Shown: positions 1 to 7,811, counted from the stretch's first letter. The stretch is 12,042 nucleotides of DNA from an uncultured Prevotella sp. (GCA_937889855.1 CALBYK010000215.1:1-12042); one strand, 5' to 3'. Notes: generated by a model from the letters alone, not told the origin. A program made the numbers and translations.

Positions 1-996
1 GAGCGACACGGCACCCTTGATGATGCCCCACGACTTGATGATGCCGATGATGCCTGCCATGGCTATGCCGCCGATGCCGATGCTCTTGCCGTAATACTTG
101 AATATCTCCTCTGCCGACATGGCTCCGACGGTCTGTGTTATCTCCGGGTTCCACATGTCGAGCACCTGGTCGTGGAAGATGATAGACATACCAGGCACTA
201 TGAGCCACCACACGGCGAACGAGCCGAGACAGATGATGAAGGCATACTTCAGTCCGATGATGTAGCCCAGTCCGAACACTGCCGCACCGGTGTTCACCTT
301 GAACACCAGTTTGGCCTTGTCTGCCAGAGCCACCCCATAGTCTATGACGCGAGTGGTGAAGTTCTCGTTCCACCATCCTACGGTAGCCACGATGAAGTCG
401 TACAAGCCGCCGACGATGCCTGCCACGAGCAACGGCTTTGCCTGCGAGCCGCCCTTCTCGCCGCTGACGAGCACCTGTGTGGTTGCCGTCGCCTCGGGAA
501 AGGGATACTTGCCGTGCATGTCCTTCACAAAATACTTGCGGAATGGAATCATGAACAGTATGCCTAATATACCGCCAAGCAGAGACGAGAAGAACACCTT
601 GAAGAACGACACACTCATCTCCGGATACTTGGCCTGCAGGATGTAGATGGCTGGCAGCGTGAAGATGGCTCCCGCCACGATGGTGCCCGAGCATGCTCCG
701 ATGCTCTGTATGATGACGTTCTCACCTAATGCCTTGTTGCGCTTGGCTGCGGTAGACACTCCAACGGCGATGATGGCGATAGGTATGGCTGCCTCAAACA
801 CCTGTCCCACCTTCAGTCCGAGGTAGGCTGCGGCTGCCGAGAACAGCATTGCCATGACGATGCCCCACGTCACCGACCACACGTTCACCTCCGGATAAGT
901 TCCTTTGGGCGACATGACGGGCTGATACTCCTCGCCCGGCTTAAGCTCTGTGAAGGCGTTGTCGGGCAACTGGATTTGCTCTTTTTCTTTTTCCAT
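1..996 (-). CDS. OPT-family oligopeptide transporter, N-terminal part
   Basis: An integral inner-membrane transporter of the OPT (oligopeptide transporter) superfamily, expected to import small peptides or metal-chelate-like substrates by secondary transport; the substrate cannot be read from sequence. Only the first 332 residues are present; the frame is open to base 1, so the C-terminal part lies outside the window. A charged cytoplasmic head (residues 1-35, starting MEKEKEQIQLPDN) precedes hydrophobic segments at about 38-83, 95-120, 132-152, 188-208, 236-268 and 305-330. Family-like stretches are GLKVGQVFEAAIPIAI (60-75), FPEATATTQVL (166-176, the conserved P-E-x-x-A loop) and GLGYIIGLKYA (242-252). 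The start at 996 is chosen because it is the first Met of the frame and sits 42 nt downstream of a TAACTTTG promoter box. It is transcribed divergently from the glutamine synthetase gene. The assignment to OPT is firm; the specificity is open. Confidence 0.9.
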   Translation of the reverse strand, partial: MEKEKEQIQLPDNAFTELKPGEEYQPVMSPKGTYPEVNVWSVTWGIVMAMLFSAAAAYLGLKVGQVFEAAIPIAIIAVGVSTAAKRNKALGENVIIQSIGACSGTIVAGAIFTLPAIYILQAKYPEMSVSFFKVFFSSLLGGILGILFMIPFRKYFVKDMHGKYPFPEATATTQVLVSGEKGGSQAKPLLVAGIVGGLYDFIVATVGWWNENFTTRVIDYGVALADKAKLVFKVNTGAAVFGLGYIIGLKYAFIICLGSFAVWWLIVPGMSIIFHDQVLDMWNPEITQTVGAMSAEEIFKYYGKSIGIGGIAMAGIIGIIKSWGIIKGAVSL

Positions 997-1037
997 ATGT
1001 ATATTGCTTTGTTTGTTAATAGTCGCGCTTGTTTCTG

Positions 1038-1045
1038 CAAAGTTA
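1038..1045 (-). promoter_or_regulatory. Probable -7 box of the OPT transporter promoter
   Basis: On the minus strand this reads TAACTTTG, a perfect match to the Bacteroidetes -7 consensus TAnnTTTG. It lies 42 nt upstream of the transporter start codon. I see no good TTTG -33 box 19-21 bp further upstream, so only the -7 half is supported. The identical octamer occurs upstream of the sulfatase gene. Confidence 0.5.
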
Positions 1046-1074
1046 CAATTTTTGTACGGATTAACCTTCTTTTC

Positions 1075-1106
1075 CTTGTCTGTTTGCTTTTCTTTTTGTA
1101 CATTTG
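1075..1106 (+). promoter_or_regulatory. Probable glutamine synthetase promoter (-33/-7)
   Basis: CTTG at 1075-1078 and TACATTTG at 1099-1106 are separated by 20 bp. This fits the Bacteroidetes sigma promoter (TTTG, about 19-21 bp, TAnnTTTG), with a perfect -7 box and three of four bases in the -33 box. Transcription would start near 1113, giving a 5' UTR of about 75 nt to the start codon at 1188. The promoter faces away from the divergent transporter promoter about 55 bp to the left, so the two could share regulation. The rest of the 997-1187 gap is pyrimidine-rich with nothing else recognisable. Confidence 0.55.
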
Positions 1107-1187
1107 CCATACAATCAACAGTTTACAATCTGCGATTGGGGCTACATTGCCACCATTTACTATTAATCCTTAAACAACCGTAAGTCT

Positions 1188-2693
1188 ATGAATGAAAATC
1201 TTATCATTATGAACGCGAACCCAGTTGTGCGCTCGCTTCAGAAAATGCCAAACGAGTTTACCAAGGACGACATCATCGGCTACATTGAGCGTGAAGGCAT
1301 AGAGATGGTCAACTTCATGTATCCAGGCGGCGACGGACGCCTGAAGACACTTTCCTTCTCCATCAACTCACGCCAATATCTCGACACCATTCTCACCTGC
1401 GGAGAGCGTGTTGACGGCTCATCGCTCTTCTCCTTCATCCAGGCTGGCAGCAGCGACCTCTATGTGTTGCCCCGTTTCTCAACCGCTTTCCGCGACCCGT
1501 TCTCCGAAATACCTACTCTGTGCATGCTGTGCTCATTCTTTGACAAGGATGGCAAGCCCCTTGCTTCGGCTCCCGAACACACGCTTGTAAAAGCAACGCG
1601 TGCCTTCCGCGAGGTCACGGGCATGGACTTCCATGCGATGGGTGAACTCGAATACTATGTCGCGAGCGTAGCCGAGCAGAAGTTTCCTGCCATCGACCAG
1701 CGCGGCTATCATGAGTCGGCACCGTTTGTTAAGACCGGCGACTTCCGCCAGCGGTGCATGCACGCCATAGCGCAGTGTGGAGGACAGATAAAGTATGGCC
1801 ATTCGGAGGTTGGCAATTTCACCATGGACGGTCTGTGCTACGAGCAGAACGAGATAGAGTTTCTTCCGGTTCCCGCACTTGATGCTGCCGACCAGCTCAT
1901 GATAGCCAAATGGGTGATACGCAACATGGCGTGGCGCGAGGGCCACGACGTCACATTCTCACCCAAGATTATAGCCGGCAAGGCAGGGTCAGGACTTCAC
2001 ATCCACATGCGCATGATGAAGGACGGGAAGAACCAGATGGTTGAGAACGGCATGTTAAGTGAGGCCGCACGCCGCATGATAGCCGGAATGATGGATGTGG
2101 CGGGTGCGATAACGGCTTTCGGCAACAAGAATCCGCTGTCATATTTCCGTCTTGTGCCTCACCAGGAGGCTCCCACCAATATCTGTTGGGGCGACCGCAA
2201 CCGCTCTGTGCTTGTTCGGGTTCCGCTCGGGTGGACTTCGGGAAAGGACATGTGCCATGAGGCAAATCCGCAACAACCTTCCACATGTGTAGACACTACG
2301 GACAAGCAGACCGTGGAGATGCGCTCTCCAGACGGGTCGGCCGACATATACCAGCTTCTTGCCGGACTGTGCGTGGCTTGTCGCCATGGGTTTGAGATGG
2401 ACAATGCGCTCGACGTGGCCGACCGCACCTATGTCAACGTGAACATCCACGACGCAGCCAACGCGCAGCGCCTCGCCCAGCTTTCCTCGTTGCCCGACTC
2501 GTGTGTGGCGTCAGCTGATGTGCTTGAGTGTCAGCGTGAGGTATTTGAGCGGTATGACGTGTTCTCGCCTGATATGGTTGACGGGATAATAAAACAGTTA
2601 CGCGAGTTTGATGACGCAGACCTGCGCTCTCGTGTAGAGCACAACCGTGAGGCTACTGAGCGGCTTGTACACCGTTTCTTCCATTGCGGATAG
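1188..2693 (+). CDS. glnA: Glutamine synthetase, type I-like (about 500 aa)
   Basis: Cytoplasmic enzyme that joins ammonia to glutamate using ATP, producing glutamine. The 501-residue protein has an N-terminal beta-grasp domain (about 25-120, with VDGSS at 75-79) and a C-terminal catalytic domain (about 125-450). Visible active-site motifs are GELEYY (metal ligands E153, E155), GHSEVGN (E207), QNEIEF (E222), GSGLHIH (H271), YFRLVPHQEAP (R321), NRSVLVRVP (339-346 region) and VEMRSPDGSADIY (E377, R379). About seven extra residues separate the second pair of metal-ligand motifs compared with the E. coli enzyme as I recall it. The region matching the adenylylation loop NLYDLP reads NIHDAA (419-424), so the modifiable Tyr is replaced by His and GlnE-type adenylylation is unlikely. 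An alternative start is Met8 (1209), which gives MNANPVV, closer to relatives as I remember them. Monocistronic, with its own promoter and a downstream hairpin. Confidence 0.93.
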   Translation: MNENLIIMNANPVVRSLQKMPNEFTKDDIIGYIEREGIEMVNFMYPGGDGRLKTLSFSINSRQYLDTILTCGERVDGSSLFSFIQAGSSDLYVLPRFSTAFRDPFSEIPTLCMLCSFFDKDGKPLASAPEHTLVKATRAFREVTGMDFHAMGELEYYVASVAEQKFPAIDQRGYHESAPFVKTGDFRQRCMHAIAQCGGQIKYGHSEVGNFTMDGLCYEQNEIEFLPVPALDAADQLMIAKWVIRNMAWREGHDVTFSPKIIAGKAGSGLHIHMRMMKDGKNQMVENGMLSEAARRMIAGMMDVAGAITAFGNKNPLSYFRLVPHQEAPTNICWGDRNRSVLVRVPLGWTSGKDMCHEANPQQPSTCVDTTDKQTVEMRSPDGSADIYQLLAGLCVACRHGFEMDNALDVADRTYVNVNIHDAANAQRLAQLSSLPDSCVASADVLECQREVFERYDVFSPDMVDGIIKQLREFDDADLRSRVEHNREATERLVHRFFHCG

Positions 2694-2769
2694 GGCTTAC
2701 TTTTTTCTTGCTTGCCAAGAAGACACAAACTGCTAAGCAGATATTCAATATATGAGGGTGTGTATGTAA

Positions 2770-2807
2770 ATTAAGTCAACTTCATATGGCTATGAAGTTG
2801 ACTTAAT
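2770..2807. terminator. Perfect 17-bp hairpin in the convergent glutamine synthetase/sulfatase gap
   Basis: TTAAGTCAACTTCATA (2771-2786) and its exact reverse complement (2791-2806) flank a 4-nt loop TGGC; A2770-T2807 adds a seventeenth pair. It lies 77 nt past the glutamine synthetase stop and 87 nt past the sulfatase stop, so a bidirectional terminator is the simplest reading. It is AT-rich and lacks a clear U-run on either strand: the plus strand continues TATTGATC, the minus strand TTTACATA. Termination strength is therefore uncertain. The rest of 2694-2893 shows only a 6-bp TTCTTG/CAAGAA hairpin at 2708-2724 or thereabouts and AT-rich sequence. Confidence 0.6.
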
Positions 2808-2893
2808 ATTGATCACATGAAAAGTTTTACTATGTTGCCTTGTATTTATCTTTGCCAACTTGTTCTTCCTGATAATATGAGGCAAAAGGCTTT

Positions 2894-4576
2894 TCAATAT
2901 TCGTCTATCTTCTGCGCCTTGCGGTAGACATCGAGTTGTTTCTGAAGCAGCCTTGTTACCTTCTCGTAGCCAGGCTTGCCATACAGGTTGTTCTGCTCAT
3001 GAGGGTCGTTCTGCAAGTCGTAGAGCTCATTATAGTCAACGACTGAGTCCTTTGGCTCGAAATAACCGATATCAACGAGCGATTTCAGGGTGTTGTTCTC
3101 GCGTGTTCCCTCTACGCCCTGATATTTGTTCTCCGGCACAGCGTCAAGTCCTCCCTTGCCATAAAAATGGATGAGCTTGTAGCGGTCGGTGCGCACACCG
3201 TCGTGCTTGCGCACCATATGGTAGGTGGGATAATCATAGTAGTGATAGTATATGCTTGACCGCCAATTTTTCTGTGCGTCACCGTTGTCTAATACAGGCA
3301 AGAGGGAGCGCCCCACCATATATTGCGGCTTGCTCACGCCCGCCAAATCAAGGAATGTCGGAGCATAGTCGATGTTCTGCACGAGCTTGTGGCACACGCT
3401 GCCGGGCTTTGTGTGCCCCGGATAGCTGACGATGAGCGGCGTGCGCAACGACTCCTCATACATGAATCTCTTGTCAAACCATCCGTGCTCGCCCATATAG
3501 AATCCCTGGTCGGAGGTGTACACAATGACGGTATTGTCGGTAAGTCCGTGTTTGTCAAGATAGTCGAGCACGCGTCCTACACTCTCATCCACACTGGCTA
3601 TAACCGACATGTAGTCGCGTATGTAGGCCTGGTACTTCCAGTTGTCAAGTTCCTTGCCTGTAAGATGTGCCTCCAGCAGCTTTCGGTTTCTCGGGAAATA
3701 GTACATGCCCCAAGCCGTGCGTTGTGCCGGTGTCATGCGGTTTATCTCTCCCATCAGCGAGAGGTATGAGTCCTTACTGTCGCTGTTGGTGGTGTCGAGC
3801 ATCTCCGGCACCTTGAAGTCCTGCTCCCATCGCATGTCACGTCTCACCATCATCTTCTGCGTCTTGGCAGCCGAGCCTCGTGTGGCATAGTCGTCATAGA
3901 ATGTTTCGGGCTGCGGAAACTCCACGTTGTCGTACATGCCGAGATATTTGATGTTGGCTTGCCAGTTGCGGTGCGGAGCCTTGTGGTGGAGCATGAGGCA
4001 GAACGGCTTGTTTGGGTCGCGGTGCTCCATGAAGTCAATGGCATGGTCGGTGGATAGGTCGGTGCTGTAGCCTTCCTCCACGACATACTTGTTTCCAGTG
4101 TCTGTGCCGCGATACTGAGGATTCCAGTACTGGCCTTGGTCGTTGTATATGTGGTAATAGTCAAATCCCTTCGGCTCGCATCCCATGTGCCACTTGCCGA
4201 TGACGGCCGTCTGGTAGCCGGCATCCTGCATCAGTTCGGTGAAGAACGTGCGCGTTGTGTCGATGCCCTCGCCAAGTTGGCGCTGTCCGTTCTGGTTGCT
4301 GTACAGTCCGGTCATAAGGCAAGCCCGTGAGGGAGTAGACAAGGAGTTCTCCACAAACGCCCGGTCGAACCGCATGCCGCGCTGCGCAAGACGGTCGATG
4401 TTTGGTGTCGGCGCCAACTTGGATATTTCGCTGCCATAGGCGCTGATGCATTGGAAGGCATGGTCGTCACACATTATGTACACTATGTTTGGCCGCCCTG
4501 CAGCCGCCTTCTGCTGTGCTTGCATGGAGGCTGCAAGACATGATAATGCAGCCACTGAGAATAGGGTTTTGTTCAT
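2894..4576 (-). CDS. Secreted Ser-type sulfatase (S1 family, GlcNAc-6-sulfatase-like)
   Basis: Exported arylsulfatase-fold hydrolase that removes sulfate esters, probably from host or algal glycans. Residues 1-20 form a signal peptide (MNK, hydrophobic core to about 16, cleavage likely after MQA); Cys13 lacks a good lipobox, so a soluble periplasmic protein is favoured over a lipoprotein. RPNIVYIMCDDH (28-39) gives metal ligands D37 and D38. The sulfatase signature is S80-T-P-S-R84, where Ser80 is the residue converted to formylglycine; Ser-type sulfatases need an anaerobic radical-SAM maturase (anSME), not encoded here. Further motifs are GKWHMG (127-132), APHRNW (200-205), TSDQG (D356, Q357) and the K369 region. 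NSLSTPSRACLMTGLYS and the DQG triad recall subfamily S1_11 (N-acetylglucosamine-6-O-sulfatase), from memory only. Full length at 560 aa. It has its own promoter and no SusC/SusD partner nearby, so it is not in an evident polysaccharide-utilisation locus in this window. Confidence 0.92.
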   Translation of the reverse strand: MNKTLFSVAALSCLAASMQAQQKAAAGRPNIVYIMCDDHAFQCISAYGSEISKLAPTPNIDRLAQRGMRFDRAFVENSLSTPSRACLMTGLYSNQNGQRQLGEGIDTTRTFFTELMQDAGYQTAVIGKWHMGCEPKGFDYYHIYNDQGQYWNPQYRGTDTGNKYVVEEGYSTDLSTDHAIDFMEHRDPNKPFCLMLHHKAPHRNWQANIKYLGMYDNVEFPQPETFYDDYATRGSAAKTQKMMVRRDMRWEQDFKVPEMLDTTNSDSKDSYLSLMGEINRMTPAQRTAWGMYYFPRNRKLLEAHLTGKELDNWKYQAYIRDYMSVIASVDESVGRVLDYLDKHGLTDNTVIVYTSDQGFYMGEHGWFDKRFMYEESLRTPLIVSYPGHTKPGSVCHKLVQNIDYAPTFLDLAGVSKPQYMVGRSLLPVLDNGDAQKNWRSSIYYHYYDYPTYHMVRKHDGVRTDRYKLIHFYGKGGLDAVPENKYQGVEGTRENNTLKSLVDIGYFEPKDSVVDYNELYDLQNDPHEQNNLYGKPGYEKVTRLLQKQLDVYRKAQKIDEY

Positions 4577-4608
4577 TGCAATAGATTTTGTTTTAGTTGT
4601 TTGTAAAA

Positions 4609-4639
4609 CAAAGTTACTATTTTTTATTCAATGAACGAA
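4609..4639 (-). promoter_or_regulatory. Probable sulfatase promoter
   Basis: On the minus strand TTCG (4639-4636), a 19-bp spacer and TAACTTTG (4616-4609) match the Bacteroidetes -33/-7 layout, with a perfect -7 box and three of four bases at -33. It starts only 17 nt past the trpG stop codon and lies 32 nt upstream of the sulfatase start, giving a short 5' UTR of about 25 nt. It implies independent expression of the sulfatase. I see no terminator between trpG and this promoter, so some read-through from the trp operon is possible. Confidence 0.55.
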
Positions 4640-4655
4640 GTATTGTGCGATAAAT

Positions 4656-5228
4656 TTACTTTACCCTTCCTTCTATGAAGTTGCGCATGATGGCATGCCC
4701 GTCAGGTGTAAGCACGCTTTCAGGATGAAACTGTATGCCGTGTATGTCCATCTGCCGGTGGCGAAGAGCCATTATTTCGCCATCATCAGATGTTGCCGTA
4801 ACATCGAGACATGCTGGCAAAGAGCCGCGTGCCACCACCCAACTGTGGTAACGTCCCATGCGTATGCGGGCCGGCAGCCCGTTGAAGATGTAGTCGTTGC
4901 CAAGTTGTGTGCCCTCCGTCTGCACACCGTGGTACACCTCCTTAAGGTTCTCGAGCCGTGCCCCGAACGCCTCGCCTATGGCCTGGTGTCCAAGACACAC
5001 GCCGAGGATGGACTTGCGCCCGGCATACGTGTGTATGACGTCAAGCAGCATACCTGCCTCTGAGGGTATGCCTGGTCCAGGCGAGAGTATAATCTTGTCA
5101 AACTGCTCAAGCTCCCGCATCTTGAACATGTCGTTTCTCAGCACTGTCACCTCCACGCCGATCTCCTTCAGCAGATGGGCGAGATTATAGGTGAACGAGT
5201 CGTAGTTGTCGATTATTACTGTTTTCAT
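4656..5228 (-). CDS. trpG: Anthranilate synthase, glutamine amidotransferase subunit
   Basis: Component II of anthranilate synthase. It hydrolyses glutamine and channels ammonia to TrpE for conversion of chorismate to anthranilate. The 190-residue protein is a complete class I (triad) glutaminase: N-terminal IIDNYDSFTYNL (5-16), oxyanion segment SPGPGIP (49-55), nucleophile C78 in GVCLGHQ, and H168/E170 in FHPES. The start codon overlaps the trpE stop as ATGA (5225-5228), consistent with 1:1 translational coupling of the two subunits. It is the last gene of the operon. A dual role as p-aminobenzoate synthase component (PabA) is possible, as in some bacteria with a single amphibolic TrpG/PabA, but nothing here tests it. 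Confidence 0.96.
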   Translation of the reverse strand: MKTVIIDNYDSFTYNLAHLLKEIGVEVTVLRNDMFKMRELEQFDKIILSPGPGIPSEAGMLLDVIHTYAGRKSILGVCLGHQAIGEAFGARLENLKEVYHGVQTEGTQLGNDYIFNGLPARIRMGRYHSWVVARGSLPACLDVTATSDDGEIMALRHRQMDIHGIQFHPESVLTPDGHAIMRNFIEGRVK

Positions 5229-6619
5229 TTTTCCGCTTCCATTATAGCCTTGCGCAGAGCGCCAAGCTTGTTGTTCACTTCCTGTAATTCGTATTCCACA
5301 TCACTCTTCGCCACAATACCGCCTCCTGCCTGGAACCACAGCTCCCCACCACGACTTACAAACGTGCGTATGGTTATGGCCTGGTTGACATTACCGTTCA
5401 TGCCTATGAACCCCACGCATCCGCCATAGGCTCCACGGTTGTGTGGCTCAAGTTGGGAGATGATTTGCATGGCACGCACCTTTGGCGCGCCCGACAGCGT
5501 CCCGGCAGGGAACGTGTCGATGAACGTCCTCACAGGGTCGGCGCCGTCATCGAGTGTTCCGCTCACCCTGCTTACAAGATGAACCACATGCGAGTAGTAC
5601 TGCAGGTCTTTGTAGAATTCCACCTTCACCCCATGGCAGTTGCGCGAGAGGTCGTTGCGGGCGAGGTCAACGAGCATTACGTGTTCGGCGTTCTCTTTAG
5701 GGTCGTTGCGCAAATACTCGGCCGCGCGGCGGTCGGCGTCCTCGTCGCCTGTGCGTCGCGTTGTGCCAGCAATAGGGTCAATGAATGCCTTGTCGCCAGT
5801 TATGCGGCAGTGGGTTTCGGGTGACGATCCGAAAATGCGGAAACCACCGAAGTCGAAGTAGAACAGATATGGGCTGGGATTGATGCTGCGCAGCGTACGG
5901 TAGAGCTTAAAGTCGTCGCCCTCGTAATGTTGTACGAACCGGCGCGACAGTACCACTTGGAACACGTCACCGCGCAGACAATGCTGTATGCCGCGCCGTA
6001 TGTTGGCACGGTGCTCGTCGTCGGTGAGCGTTGAGACACATTCGCCTACAGCCTTGAACCCGAAGTCTTGCTCGGTAGGCGAGTTGAGTGCGTGAACAAT
6101 GCCGTCAACAGCCTGCTCTCCGCCTAGCGACAGCACCGTAAGACGCGAGTTGAAGTGGTCGAGCACAACGATGTCCCGATACATTATATATAAGATATCT
6201 GGCGCGTCGTTTTCTTCCTTCGTCTCGTCCTTAACATTGATATGCTCAAAATAGCGCACGGCGTTGAACGTGGTGTAGCCAAAGAGTCCGTACTCCTCGG
6301 CATGCTTGCCCAAAATGTCAAACCGCGTTATGAAAGCGTTTATGGCCTTGTCGCATGTGTAGCAACTGTTTATGGCATTACGCTCGATGGTCCCGTCGGG
6401 CATGTGCATGGTAGCCACGCCATGTGCGATGGCTATGCTTCCGATGGGATGTATGGCCACAAAGGATCGTGCACTCGCACGGTCGTGGTAGTCGGAACAC
6501 TCCATGAGCGCGCTCTGCACACCCTTGTAGCGAAGTCGCATGTACATAGACACCGGTGTGTAGAGGTCGGCAAGCAATGTGCGTACCGAAACCTCATATT
6601 TGAATTTAGAATTTTCCAT
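5225..6619 (-). CDS. trpE: Anthranilate synthase component I
   Basis: Chorismate-using catalytic subunit that makes anthranilate with TrpG. I choose the start at 6619 (464 aa, MENSKFKYEV) because relatives begin just before the conserved LYTPVSMY segment; the longer frame to 6673 would be a 54-nt extension buried in trpB. The N-terminal allosteric domain carries SALMECSDYH (37-45) and SINPSPYLF (245-253), the two parts of the tryptophan-binding pocket. The catalytic chorismate-binding domain shows GSSPETH (264-270), DPIAGTTRRTG (281-291), H313, LVDLARND (316-323), PAGTLSGAPK (371-380), YGGCVGF (398-404) and AGGGIVAKSDVEYE (431-444). Unlike the E. coli LLES motif, the key Ser is Cys41 here. 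The gene overlaps the end of trpB by 14 nt and meets trpG by ATGA. There is no TrpG fusion. Confidence 0.95.
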   Translation of the reverse strand: MENSKFKYEVSVRTLLADLYTPVSMYMRLRYKGVQSALMECSDYHDRASARSFVAIHPIGSIAIAHGVATMHMPDGTIERNAINSCYTCDKAINAFITRFDILGKHAEEYGLFGYTTFNAVRYFEHINVKDETKEENDAPDILYIMYRDIVVLDHFNSRLTVLSLGGEQAVDGIVHALNSPTEQDFGFKAVGECVSTLTDDEHRANIRRGIQHCLRGDVFQVVLSRRFVQHYEGDDFKLYRTLRSINPSPYLFYFDFGGFRIFGSSPETHCRITGDKAFIDPIAGTTRRTGDEDADRRAAEYLRNDPKENAEHVMLVDLARNDLSRNCHGVKVEFYKDLQYYSHVVHLVSRVSGTLDDGADPVRTFIDTFPAGTLSGAPKVRAMQIISQLEPHNRGAYGGCVGFIGMNGNVNQAITIRTFVSRGGELWFQAGGGIVAKSDVEYELQEVNNKLGALRKAIMEAEK

Positions 6620-7811
6620 ATTCTCCAGCCATTTCCTTGTTCTTGAGATAAGTTTCCACATCCTTGTCGCCACGTCCGCTCACGGTGAGCACCACCACAT
6701 CGTCTTTCTTGAACGTGAGGTGCTGCAGGGCGGCAATGGCGTGTGCTGACTCTATTGCCGGAATGATGCCCTCCATACGCGTGAGCTCGTAGCCTCCGCA
6801 TATGGCCTCATCGTCCTTGATAGCTAGCACCTTTACGCGACCTTGCTCGGCAAGGTTGGCATGCATCGGTCCTATGCCGGGATAATCGAGTCCGGCAGAT
6901 ATGGTGAACGCCTCCTTTATCTGTCCGTCATCAGTCTGCATCACGAGAGTGCGCGCTCCGTGCAGAATGCCTTCCGTGCCGCAATGTATGGTTGCGGCTG
7001 TGTAGTCAGTGTCGATGCCGTGTCCGGCAGCCTCGGCAAGCACAATCCTTACTTCGGGGTTGTCTATATAATGGTATATAGTTCCTGCGGCGTTGCTTCC
7101 GCCGCCAATACATGCCACAAGATAGTCGGGGAAGTCGCGTCCGGTCTTCTCCTTAAGCTGCCATTTAAGTTCCTCTGAGATGACGCTCTGCATACGTGCC
7201 ACTATGTCTGGATATGGATGCGGTCCCATGGTTGAGCCGACGATGTAGAAAGTGTCCTGCGGATGGCAGCACCAGTCGCGTATAGCCTCCGAGCAGGCGT
7301 CGCTAAGTGTCATGTTGCCTGTAGTTACGGGATGCACGGTAGCTCCGAGCATGCGCATGCGCTCCACGTTGGTGTGCTGGCGCTCAACATCGGTCTTGCC
7401 CATGAATATCTCGCACTTCATATCCATCAGGGCGCACACAGTGGCAGTTGCCACTCCATGCTGGCCAGCGCCGGTCTCGGCGATGATGCGCGTCTTGCCC
7501 ATGCGCTTAGCCATGAGTATCTGCCCTATGGTATTGTTTATCTTGTGTGCTCCGGTGTGGTTGAGGTCCTCGCGTTTAAGGTATAGCTGGCAGCCATATT
7601 TCTCGCTCATGCGACGGGCGAAATAGAGGGGCGACGGGCGGCCAACATAGTCGCGCAGCAGCGAGCGGTACTCGCGCTTGAACTCTTCGCTCTCGATGAT
7701 GGGCAAGTAGGCCTGCTGGAGGTCGGTGACACACTTGTATAGTATCTCTGGGACGTAGGCTCCGCCAAAGCGTCCGTAAAAGCCGTTGGGTGTTGGATTG
7801 GATTTTGTCAT
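6606..7811 (-). CDS. trpB: Tryptophan synthase beta chain
   Basis: PLP-dependent subunit that condenses indole with serine to give tryptophan, acting as an alpha2-beta2 complex with TrpA. At 401 aa it has the usual length of TrpB1-type proteins. PLP lysine is K90 in LNHTGAHKINNT; the acid/base glutamate is E112 in AETGAGQHG; the phosphate loop is CIGGGSNAAG (234-243); a late SGRGDKD segment closes the cofactor site. The start overlaps the trpA stop as ATGA (7808-7811), so the two chains are probably translated by the same ribosomes. Its 3' end runs 14 nt into trpE. The trpA-before-trpB order is the reverse of the common trpBA arrangement and follows from the permuted operon order. Confidence 0.96.
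   Translation of the reverse strand: MTKSNPTPNGFYGRFGGAYVPEILYKCVTDLQQAYLPIIESEEFKREYRSLLRDYVGRPSPLYFARRMSEKYGCQLYLKREDLNHTGAHKINNTIGQILMAKRMGKTRIIAETGAGQHGVATATVCALMDMKCEIFMGKTDVERQHTNVERMRMLGATVHPVTTGNMTLSDACSEAIRDWCCHPQDTFYIVGSTMGPHPYPDIVARMQSVISEELKWQLKEKTGRDFPDYLVACIGGGSNAAGTIYHYIDNPEVRIVLAEAAGHGIDTDYTAATIHCGTEGILHGARTLVMQTDDGQIKEAFTISAGLDYPGIGPMHANLAEQGRVKVLAIKDDEAICGGYELTRMEGIIPAIESAHAIAALQHLTFKKDDVVVLTVSGRGDKDVETYLKNKEMAGEYGKF

Noticed and set aside
172..567. Plus-strand ORFs over the transporter gene (also 344-646 and 950-1183).
   Set aside because: They are antisense shadows of the OPT transporter frame and its pyrimidine-rich upstream region; His/Cys/Arg-rich composition typical of antisense reading.
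2770..2807. Terminal inverted repeat or IS remnant.
   Set aside because: The arms are separated by only 4 nt with no transposase or target duplication; a hairpin between convergent genes explains it better.
3323..3769. Plus-strand ORF of 148 codons opposite the sulfatase, and similar long plus-strand ORFs opposite trpE and trpA.
   Set aside because: Antisense shadows; the minus-strand frames carry full catalytic motifs and the plus-strand products match nothing I recognise.
6620..6673. 18-residue upstream extension of trpE.
   Set aside because: It lies wholly within the trpB coding end and reads MATRMWKLISRTRKW, unrelated to TrpE; Met at 6619 fits the family start.
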